In this document: positions 12,901-24,900 of the stretch, in pieces | How positions within the stretch are numbered: the first letter of the stretch is position 1 | Layout of the letters: every line of letters starts with the position of its first letter | Assembly: GCA_030549495.1 (NCBI GenBank) | Contig: JAUIRK010000097.1 | Coordinates: forward strand, 1,521,001 to 1,585,000 | DNA from: Nectonema munidae | Lineage: Eukaryota; Nematomorpha; Nectonematoida; Nectonematidae | Length of the DNA stretch: 64,000 nucleotides | Reading direction: 5' to 3' | Notes under the pieces: generated by a model | What the model was told of the DNA's origin: nothing | The model's database searches: none | Seen by the model: only the letters and a program-made list of their open reading frames with translations | Program-made: the position numbers and the translations under genes

Positions 12901-15900
12901 GGCCTATCTCTTAACCAACTCTTTTGGAAATAGCTCTAATTTTACCATTATATACCTTAGGTATGAGCTCGCAAAGTTTAGGATGAAAATGATTTTCTTT
13001 TCCAGTTACACCATAAGGATCGGTTTTGAAAATGGGTCCATCGAGAAATTTATGGTAACGGGCATTAATATATTTATATGTAGCAATAGATTAACTTTCA
13101 TTCTGATAAAAAATGTCTTTATAATTTATTGGGAGGAGGAGGGGAGGGGCTGAGAGAATGGTATTTGGACATCTGATTGACCTTTTTATGGTGTCTTACA
13201 AAAACTAGATAAAAATAAGTTAACTTGAAAATAACCTTTTCAAAGAATGGTTTCAATAAAAATTCATACAAAATATTAAGACTCTAAATAAACGCAAAGA
13301 AACTATTAGTAAACATTAATAAGTAGTGAGGTTTCACAAATAAGCTAATTTTTAATTTTGCTTTGTTTTTACCTATTTACATTATATTTTTAACTTAATT
13401 TTGTCCCAAATTTTTATCATTTCCATACTCTGGATGTTTCTTCTATGTCGATCTCTGGCTTTTAATGTTCTTAGCATAATAAATTTTATGATTTCATTTT
13501 CTTTCCATTGTTGAAAATCCCAGATAACGAAATCTGGTATTGTAACTAAAAATAGATAATATCCATAAGAAGAATTTGGGTAAAAATATTTACCTCCTGT
13601 TGATTCTTCCCAAATGAGAGTTTTTGAACACGTTTGAAAAATTGAAAGGTGTTTATTTTTATAAAATATGTTCAATGGAGGATAATGATTTTGAAAGGAT
13701 ACAATTTATCTTGATTTTTTGCTTAAATTTGTCATTAGACGATTTTGGACTTTTCTCAAGAAAAAAGTGTTAACGTTTATCGTGTCTTGCCAGATGTTGA
13801 AAAGTCAGTTCTTACAAAGCTGGGTGCCAATTTCAGTTTTTTTGACAATTCTCCAAAATTGTTCATTTTTATTTCGCAAGCAAATTTTTTACCGCTAAAA
13901 ACGTAAGTCTTTTAATTTCAAAAATGTCATTCTACGGATTTTGTGTTAATTTGAGAATTAACAACTACCCTTACATTCATTTAGGTTCTTTATAGGAGAT
14001 TTAAACAAACTTTTAATTTTCTTATTTTGCATATCTCTAAAAATCTTGAACAAAACTTTGATTTTAATGCTTTTCCATTAGTGATAACTATGAACTATTA
14101 TGCTACTAATTAGTGGACATTTCTTTAGTTAGATGTTATACGATTGCATGTTTTCGCGCTGTCATTTGCTTTTTTAATTTTATTTTTTGTGTCTGAAGTG
14201 TACACACTAAAACTAAGTTCAAAATTTTCTTTAACACCTCCTTCTTAACTTGTAAATGTGAAGTGCGCATGCTCTTTCAACAAAATATGCATCTCTGACA
14301 TACTTTTGTTCTCATCATATATTTCTTTTCTTGATTTAGAGATGTATTACATTTAACCAATTTATTTTATATAGAAAAGACCTCTCCTCACTTTCTATAG
14401 CAAAAGTGATATCCGATTATTTTGGTGCTTCAACGTACACAAGTTTAGTTTTGGCTACAAAAGACAATGGACATGAAACCACTACAATTAACACTGTTGA
14501 AAAGATTCGCCCGTATTGTTTTCCTTTTGTTATTCTTTTTGGCATTTCCAAATATTGCTCTCTTTTGTTATGAATTCGTTAACGTTTAACTCAAAAGATT
14601 AGCCGATTCATTTCTTAGTGTAAAATTTGATTTTATATCTTCATTTCATTTACCCTTAAGCCCTGACAATTTTTCAATATTTACGTTTTTCTTAGGTTCT
14701 AGATTCTAATAGGTTATGTATATGATTTGTGTAAAAATAGCTCTTAAATGAGTTACAGTTTCTTAGAAATTTTATTTTTCTAGGCTGAAAATGAATGGAG
14801 TGTATTTTTCATAGTGAAGTTTTTTGTTTTGGTTAGTCTTATTTTCAAATTTAAAAAAGGATCTACAAATAATATCTTCCCGACCAAAACTACCGCCAAA
14901 GTTAAAAAAAGGTTTACAGATTTCTTATAAAATAGAGGATTTATTAGCGAAAAATATGAGTTCTGACACTATAGATCAAAATATTTTAACATCTGGGGCG
15001 CACATCCTCAAAATTATTTGGGGGCGAAATTTTTTTCCTGCAATTTTCAAAATTAGTGGTCTGGAAATACCACGGGATACCAAATATTCAAGCAATCCTT
15101 TAAAATAGAGTGTATTCGCGCATACCTAAAGTCCTAAATTTATAAGACTACTTTATATTTTTTTTACAAAATTGGTGAATTTAAATACTATACTTCCAGC
15201 GAAAATATTTTAATTAAATTTGCATATCGAATATAGTGCGCAGAAAAAATGCCCCCAATTAAAAAGTAGGAAAAAATGCCCCAATTTAAAATTAGAAAAA
15301 AAATGCCCCAACACAAAAAATTTCAAAAAATTATTAATTAAAATTTTTAAAAAACATATGTTAAATAAAGATTTTTTGTAAAAAAAAAAAAAGTTAACTT
15401 TTCATCTAAAACATTTAAAATTTAATTAAAGTAAACTAAAAAACTCAACATACGACAATTTTTTAAATACAAAAAATTTTTTTTATAAAACAGCAAATAT
15501 TTTTGGACTTTGTGTGTATCAGAACACTTTCTAAATATAATTTGTGTTTTAACTGATTTTAAGAACACATTCCCACAAATCTGCACCTTTGCTATTGTTT
15601 TCAAGAACTTTATAAAGAAAAAAACCCTATAGATTAAGAAATTTTAGAAATTTAGCCTTTCAAAACTGTACCAAATAAAAAAATTTATATAATTAACCGT
15701 TTACTTGCCGAACTTATTAAAAATGTGTTATTCAACTTTTGTCTTGAATATTTAGTTTAAATATACTTACCTTGAAATGAAATATAAAAAGATGATAATG
15801 ATGAACAAGTTTTATATGCAATGACAGACCGGTCCATAAGTGGACCATTGGCGAAAAGTGAAATCAAAATTTTTTGAAAACAAGCATTTATTGACAAAAG

Positions 15901-18900
15901 AAAATAAAAGTGGTTATTGATGATAAAGGGGAAAGCAGTCTCGATGGACGTTTTTCTGGCACGCAAAGCAGCATAAAAGTGAATTTTTTTTACAAACCAC
16001 GCATTTTCGTTGTTGTTGTCTTGAAACGGACACCATGGAATTAGTTTAAAAAAATCCAAAAATGTTAGGGGGTGGAATAGGCTTTTCATTTAAAAAATGA
16101 AGTAGTTACACATTACAGGAATTGATGGAAGGATATTTGATTCATAGAGAAAACAAATAACTGAACGTTGGATAGTTTTATATGAGTGAATGTAGTCTAA
16201 AGGCAAAGAGTACTAGACACCCCGTGATGTTTTCAAAAAATGTGATTGAATCAGGGGCAAGGGTATAAAACAAAGTTATAATTGTGCAAACAAAAAATTA
16301 AGATCGAATTATTTCATTTTACTCAGCATCATTCAAAAATAGTTTAAAAGCTAAATTGATACAAGCTACAAAAATCTACAAAAATAAAATAACTGTTAAT
16401 ATTTTGCAATGATTAGCCTTTTATAATAACTTTTAATGAAAAAAAGTCTATCAGAAAAAGTTATAGAGCTTCAACAAAAACTAAAAAATTTTAGAGCATA
16501 ACTTAAATTTTTTGAAAACTAATTTGACGTATCCCCTACAGCATACTCTATGGGTGGCATGACATGTTGGTTGAGATGATGGACTCAGCACGAAAGCCTC
16601 TGGATTCGATTCCTCTTCGATACGAATTTGTTTATAGTTTGACATAAGCGGTACATCAGTGCCTGGTCAATGAAAATACATCCGCTGCACCTTACCTTTT
16701 ACTCAAAATTGGAAAATTTGCTACATAATTAACATAAGAGAGAAAGGAAACAAAATAAACTAATAAAGCAATTTTCACTATTTTAAAATGGAACCGTCTG
16801 TTCTCAGAATAATTTCAAAATAATAGGAGGCATAAAGAATTAGAGTTTATTTGATATTTTCACATTTTTATAAGCAGCAAAAGCCAACTTTTAAGTAGCT
16901 AGCCCTTATAATTAAAAAATTATTTAAACAAAAGGTCGACAGACATTTCGCCCCATGGACAATTTACCCCCTGACAAATTGTCTCATAGGCTATTAGTTT
17001 CATCCATCTTTGCTTATTATATGTGTAAAATTATTAAAAAATTTTATATTCTTGTTTATTTTATCTCTATTAAATTATTTCAAATTAATCAATTTATCTC
17101 TTAATTTTTTAGAATTGTCCATGAGACAAAATGTCTTATGAAAATAATGGGCGAATTGTCCATGGGACGAACTGTCTTATGAGAATAATGGGGCGATTTG
17201 TCCATGGGCCTTATGAAAATTAATTAAATAAGAACTGTCTTATGAAAATAATGGGGCGAAATGTCTGATGACCAAACTAACATAAATCAAAGTATACGAG
17301 AAAAGAAAATCATTGCGTTTTTTTGAATATTTCTGTCTACAAATAAAATTCTGACAGCTGTCATAATTAGATCAATTACATTTTTAACAACTGAAACATT
17401 TTGTTTCGATATTATATTTTTATTGTAATAATCAACAAATTTTCTTAAAAAAGTAATTTGATTATCTTGTCACTTATAAAATTTAACAATCGAACATTAT
17501 AAAAAATATCTCTGCTCAAATGCAAATAGAGTATTGCTTTTAAACTGAATAGATAATCAAAATATTCATTCCCAAATAACTATTGAAAAAAAATTCTTGA
17601 CTTAAAAATATTAAAGTTTTCAAATGTTACAAAATGTAGCAAACGTGAGTGATAAAGATTAAGTGACCTTTGTTGAAAAAAAATTCTAAGCGCGAGTCTA
17701 ACAATATTCATTGATATAAAATTGTAACGATTGAAAACTATTTTAATTTAACTCTAAATGCAAATTAGACAAAAGCAGTCGCGTAGCCAGAAAAAAGTTG
17801 ATATGGGGGAGGGGGGTGCACAATTTAAAAATAAAAAATCGAGCAACATTATTTATACTGTCTTGATCTCATTGGAGAAATTTTCAAAAACTGATATCGC
17901 ATAAGATGCATGGGGGCACCATGCGGTACATAGGAGTGTGGGCACTGCCCCTGATGCCCCAGCCTATCTACGTCCTGGAGAGATGAGAGCTTGAGTGAAT
18001 GATTGAGTTTTAGCAGAGAAAGCGGAAGAGAAAAACAAAGGAGACAGAAAGAGAAATAGAATCACTGCGACAGAAGATGAGAAAATCTAGTGGATCATCA
18101 ACATGTGTTTGCTCAAAAATACTACAAAGAGGAGAGACACTGTGATAAACATTGCTTACTTATTGTGTGCATATTGAAGCAATGGATTATTATTATTATA
18201 TAGCTCTCACGCATCGTCTGTAAAATATGTTCGATAGGAAAAATGCGATCATCATATATGTTTTATAAACAAGCAGCAACTCTTACTTTTAGAAAATTAT
18301 TGGGGGGGGGGGGGGCGAAGGTCATTTTCGCCCCCCCCCCCCCCCCCCGGATGTGCGCCCCTGATTAACATGTCTTTTTATTGTTTCAGAAACAATGAAA
18401 TTAAGCTGTCTGTAACTATACTCTTTCTAGGATAATAATCAAATTTAATTGTCTGGCATTAAAATGCAACTAATAGATAACTAATAGATGATACTTCCTA
18501 ACTCGATGATATGTCAATTTATTTATCAAAATGAAATGAAAGAAAAAATCTCCAGCTATTATGTCATACATCACAACGCCTTGTGTCAAACATTTTGATC
18601 TAAATATTGAATTTTTCTACGAGGTTAATTACATAAAAACTTATGGCCTTTACGGGCTTTTATTTTTACTTCTTTTCTAAAAAAAATATGAAGATTATAT
18701 TGACTGATTGTTACACCCTAAAGTCCGATGGCTTTCTAAAGTTAACTTTTTACAGAGGCTTTGTGAATCTTTGATTTTTTTTAGCAACGAACTTGAGTAT
18801 CTTGTCTTATCTAAAGGTAATATTTTTTATTCAGCCAATGTGTTCGAAAAACTAAATATTTTAATTCAGGAATATAACACTTATTGATACTAAAGATGAA

Positions 18901-21900
18901 GTTATTTCATTAATAAATCAAGTTATGTAGCCACAATCTTGGAGGTCAAAATTTTTTGGACTTTCGAAACTGCAAAAAAAAATTTCGAGAACTTAAAAAA
19001 GATTAAATTTAAGAATATCTTTCTGATCTTGAGGAAATAGAGAAAGAATTGGATGGGCAGTTTAATGCTGTTATGTTATTTTAAATTCCTAAATGGGTTT
19101 TATCTCCATTTTCAAACCGAAGCAATAAATGTCGAAAATGATATTCAAAAAGAAATAGTTAAATTACAAACAATTATATTTTTCCACAACTATAGGCATC
19201 AACATCAATGGCTGCTGAAGAACGTCCTTAGATTTCATTTTTTTGCTTTAAATTTTTTCAAATGCATATTTGTGATTATGGCAGATCGTAAGATTTTTGC
19301 TCTATTCAAGTATCGGTATTGTATCAGAAAATTCACTGCCCTTTTCAACTTTTGTTTTCTAATTTCTTCAAATGGATAAGGGCTGTGAAAGCTAAATAAT
19401 AATGGGAGCAATTGAAATTAAAAACTTTTCACCCTTTTTTCTTAATTTTGCTTGTTTTTGTTTAAAATTTTGTCTGAAAATGAAAAATTAGTTTAGACTG
19501 TTTTCATCCTCGTAGGCTATAATGCTTTATCGTAATTAATAATTCTTTGCATTATTTTTTCAAAAAAAAAGTTTTTGACTGATAATAATTTTAGCTATAT
19601 CCATTTTAGAGGACTCGAAGTCTATTGGCAGGATTTAGAAAGCGCTTTGAATTATGCTATTTCGCACGATGTACTCACCCGACTAAATTCTAACAATATG
19701 CATGACTTTTGTTTGTTCGTTGAGGCACTGCATCTTTTATATCCAGGACCACCAAGTCATAATTCTAACGATTCTTTCTCACACTTCTACGAGAATGAAA
19801 AGTTACGCAAGTTCCTTTCCAAGTCCTTTTCTCTCTGTGAGCCGGTTTTGAAGGGAGAAAAAAACGTTATTGTCTACCGAAATTTTAAGACTTTCATTTT
19901 TGCACAGGTAAACATTATTCTATTGACCATGTTGTAATTTTTAAATATGTTATATATTTGATAGAACTTCAAAAAAATATTTAATTACAGCCATCAATAC
20001 ATTCGATGCAGGGGAAGTTCCATTGCTCTTAGAAAATATCCTTGTGGTGTTTGGACATTGTTTCATGTCCTCTCCGTTTCTGCGTACAATAAAGTCAAAC
20101 ATGGTAAGCTTTTATATATGTGTAACAATCATATTATTTAAAGAGATACTTTCTACGTTGACAGGGGGACTGTAAGATAGAAATCAAATACGAGTTTTTC
20201 CCTAGAAGAACGGTTTTCCACAACTATCAAGTTTATTGACCTATTATTTGAATTAATTTTGTTTATGGAAATATTTTATCAAAAGATGCACTTATTTTTA
20301 TATTGAAATTCAGTATTATTATTACCCTTGTAATAATGGAAAAAACTATCATTTAAATTAAACTTTATTCAATTTATCTTTAATTCAAACCCTACCTTTT
20401 AAAAAGATATTCTAATCTGTCTCGCTAAAACACTTCTTTACGTAAATAAGCAAATAAAAGTATAACCTTATGGATTTTTATCACATCTATCATTTCTTTT
20501 ATTTTCTCAATAAAGGATTTCTCTTTACTTGTTACAAATTGATGACCTTATTTAAGCTGTTTCACCCAAGCTTCCTGCTTTCTGAACAAATCCTTTAACC
20601 TGGTTTGCACAACTTGAAGGTCAGTTTTCCATAATAAGTATCACTCAAAAGAACACAAAGTACTATTATGTAGTAGGTACAATAAATTCCTAAACAGTTC
20701 ATCGTTGTCATCTCTTTTTGAATTTACCTCCATGTACTCTGGAATTCGAGACTTCTAACTCTCTGAATTCGGGATGACGGGAAATGAAAAAGCTAAACAG
20801 ATGTTCAGCTTACAAGGACTTGGTGATAACAACCGCGAGATTCTATGTTATCGCTACTAGGAAGTCATACACCATTTTTTTTCAATCCTCCCTTTCTGAA
20901 GCAATTGCTAATTCAATTAAAGTTGCCTTAACACATTTTGAAATTAAAGATATGTTTAAACTTAATTTAGAAGCAAACAAATTTTATACAGCATCTGAAC
21001 AAAGCCAAAATATATTTGTGCAAAATTTAAAATTCAACAGATTAATCGTTTGTTAGTATCACGAAAAATATAGAAACTTAACCAAAAAAGGTGTCTAACC
21101 GTGCAAATACAATTTGTCGTACTTAAAGACGATATCTCAAATAGGAAATTTCAAATTGATACTGGTTATTAAGTTTCTGTTAGGAATTAGCCCTACTTGC
21201 GGACCGCAAACGGTACTAGAATAAAGACTTCTGGATCTCATCAAGGCACACTTATAAGAAGATTACTATAAAGTAACCTTGATAACAGCCATCGTCCTAT
21301 TATTAGAGCAGATTTTTTGCTTGATCACAATCTTATGGGCATGAACAGTGATGGCGTACGCTACGATACGATAGCTTTTTTGTAAAAATACGATTGGAAA
21401 CTACGTAAGAAAAAAAATTTAACTACGAAAAATATCGAAGTTCGGTACGATTTTGATCTTTGGTACGTTTTTTTTGGAACCTGTAAGTATCAAGTTCGAA
21501 CCGGTTACTTAAGTAACATATTCTAGTCAATAAGGTTTTCTGATTTTCACCACAAATACAGAATATCATATATCATAAAATCTAATTATGCAAAAGATTG
21601 ATTAGCAAGTTAAACAAGCAAAAAGTAATTATTCAAATTGTTTCTTCATTTTGAAATTATGAAATTTTGTGATCTGAAATGCGTTTTAGGTGATAAATTC
21701 ATCTAATTTTACAAGAATTTGTTATTAACATTATATATCGAATTTGATGTTTTTGACTTTTGCTTAACAACGTATATTGTTTAAAATTAACTTCTGTAAA
21801 CCGTCTCTTTAAATAAATAATATATAAAAATTAAAATTAAAGAGCATATGCAATGCTTGTACTAAATAATATTGGATGCATTTTTGGCAAGGGTAAAAAT

Positions 21901-24900
21901 ATTTGACAAATCTTTTTGATCATGTTTGATTACTCTATCACGTTTCGATTTTTCTCTCAAATTTCGATACATTTTTTAAATATCGTATTTTTTTATTCTG
22001 ATACGATTTTACGGTACAAAAAAAGTAAAGTTAGAAAATACGCAATTTATATCTAGAAAAGCTCCATGGCAAAAGTTAATACCGTGATTTGGAAAACTCA
22101 ATAGTATTTGAGGATAAGTATTTGAAAGTTAGAAATGAATTTCCAAAAGTTTTAATACCTTTTTCATTATAAGTAAAGCTCATTTTTTAGCCGTGCCTCA
22201 TCATCCATTACATTCTAAAGCATAACAACTGCCTCCAATGAATTTGAAAGCAGGCAAAGGAGAATTTTTACAAATGATAAAACTTAGGAATCATACTAAG
22301 GTCAACGAGTCCTTTGTCTTCCCCATTGCATCTAGTCGAAAAAACCGATGGTACATGTCGACATTGTGGAGACTACAACAACATTATTATACCGGATTGG
22401 TATCCTCACAAACAAAATTTTTTTCGTGATTTTGTTAAAAAAAATGTCAAAAATGGATCTTTTTAGAGGCTCTTATCAAATAGCAATGTCTGAAGAAAAC
22501 AGCAAATATAACTCCTGGTTTATTTTAATTCGTCGAGTGCCATTTGGCCTTAAATTAAAAATTAAAAGTAGCTTCGTTTCGCAATCTAAGCTGTCCATTT
22601 GTATATTGGGATTATGTAATCATAGCGAATGAAACGGAAGAACAACATTTGAAAGATTTTCGATCAGTTTTACGCCGTTTGAAAAATTTTTGTTATCCGC
22701 AAAGAAATTTATTAGACCTTTTTAGAGACCATATTTTTAGACACGGTACTGTTTAAAATCTTCTAAAGTAAAAGATATACAGGGATTTGAAAGACCTTAA
22801 ACTATTCACCAGCTAAACCATTAAAAACTATTCAATTTTTAGGTATTATGAATCAATCAAAATAATCTTGTAACTCTTCAATGGAACCTGCCTTTAATAA
22901 AGCCAAATATTTTCTATCGAGTATATCTTGTTTGGACGATCTTTTAAGGAACTCTGAAATTCATCTGTGCGCAGATAGTTCAGATACAGCAGTTAATGCC
23001 ATGTTAGAATAATTAATCAGTAGTTCTTGGTGAAAATTTCGTTTTTCGGTAGATAATTGAGAAAATCAGAGAATAATTGTAGCACACTTCAAGGACAGTT
23101 GCTTGCAATATATCTATAAAGCATTTTTGGTACATGTTAGAAGTAAAATACTTTAGTATTTAGCGAAACTTCAAAAAATAGAGATTAGGAGAAATATAAT
23201 TATGAAAAATCATAGCTAAAAATCAAATATATTGAAATGGATGATAGCATTTCACTGCTATGTGATGTGTCAACAGGGGAGATCAGATAAATCATTCCTT
23301 AAAAATTTGAAAAACGAGTTTTCATATCATTCACAAATTATCCCACCCAGGTAGCAAACACTTGCTAAAATTAAGTTGCTCTAAATGTGTTTGAAAACAT
23401 GAATAAAAGATAGCCGCTTGCACAAGACAATCCATTGAATAGCAAGCATTGAAAATGCAAAGAAATACCAAGGCCCTACTTTAGCACTTTGATGTACCTA
23501 AATACCGTTTTTTACGGAGCGATCTAAGCTTAGATATTGAATTTCAGAAGCGAAGAATAAGATCTAGTAAAATCGGTAGTGACAATAACTATGGAGATCT
23601 CCGTGGTAGATGAAATAACTAACATTTAAATTAACTTTCATTAAAGTTATCTTTCATTCAAACGCTACTTTTAGAAAGATATTCTAGTCTTTTTCGCTAA
23701 CAAACTTTACGTGTCTTTTGTTTTCTTAATAAAGGAGTCCTCATTACTTGTTTAACACACAAACACAATACCACAAACATTCTTTCTTCTGAATTGATAT
23801 CTTGTTAGCGATTTAAGAAGTTGAATCAGAAGTGAATCCAAATTTAAAACAACCAGGATTTTTCTCTTTGAATTGCACTTGTCAGCATAATTAAATTTAA
23901 AAAAAGTTTTATAACATATATTTTTATTAAAGATAAAAAACAAATATTAAAAACCCTATTTAGAAAAAAGACATAATTCTTTTTTAATTTTTTTTCTGTG
24001 TACCGGACATATTGTTCTTTTGCAATTGAAACAAATAGATAGACTCCATTTTTTGCATTTTTAATATCTTCTAGCACATTGTGATTTTGTTACTTCATCG
24101 CATTCTAAAGCAGAAGATTCATAGTGGGATGAAAAGCCTACAATAATGCATGCAAGTTTAGTTTCTCTTCTAAGGTTTGCTTTTTGTAAACGGTTTTTAG
24201 CAAAAGTTTCAGCAAGTTGGAAGGAGAGAGATCTGAGAAATTTCTTTCTGGATATGCAGAAACCCATTTTTGAGAAAAAAATAAAAGCATTATGCCAGCA
24301 GACATCTATTATGTTGTAATTTATCAGTACTGGCCATCTTACGCTCTTTCTACGTGTCTCGAACTCTTCTATTATTCCATCCATCAGGTCTACTCCACTT
24401 TTTTTTTCATTATAATCAAGTATGGCGTTAGGCTTTAAATCTCTAGAAGAAGCATCAATTTGAGAATGAGAAGATGAAAGTAGCAAAACATTTTTATTTT
24501 TGCGTGGTGCATAAGAAAAAATAAAAATTTTATTTTCATGATCATAGAGTCAAAGAGTAGAAAAAACTTGACGACCTTTCAATGTCTTCATGATGTGTGG
24601 AATTTCTTTCCTTGAGCTTTTGATAGTTCCTATTAGTGTCAAATTTTTTTAGACAGTTCAACAGCAAGTTTTTGAGAAGTAAAATACCTATCAGTATAAA
24701 CTTCCCTTCCTGAACAAAAAAAAGGCTCCATCAAATGAAGTACAATACTGCAGGAAAAACTTTGCTCGTATTTTTTTCAAGATCTTTATTTGGACCATCA
24801 TAGATATATCCTTTTAAGGCGAAACAGGAAGAAGCCTCACAAGCTCAATATATTTTAACACCATATTTACGTGGTTTATTAGGCATGTAGACTCTATCAG

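Larger units (their letters stand above)
14993..18363. mobile_element. Non-autonomous hAT composite element, copy 2
   Basis: Same family and orientation as the element at 3078. The left end is CTGGGGCGCACATCC (one base off), the right end GGATGTGCGCCCCTG. The 8-bp flanks are TTTAACAT (14985-14992) and ATTAACAT (18364-18371), seven of eight matching, so it inserted independently of copy 1. It shares the same nested SINE and MITE insertions. It differs by a piggyBac scrap (15693 to about 16039) that replaces the right part of the first nested element, and by some expansion of the internal motif array. Also intronic in QSOX. Confidence 0.9.

Noticed and set aside
13382-13675. 97-codon minus-strand frame inside a QSOX intron.
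   Set aside because: No family resemblance, no splice logic, AT-driven composition.
15757-16089. 110-codon minus-strand frame with a good-looking donor (CAAG|GTAAGT).
   Set aside because: It is the shadow of another frame of the same strand, which carries the piggyBac Cys-rich C-terminus.
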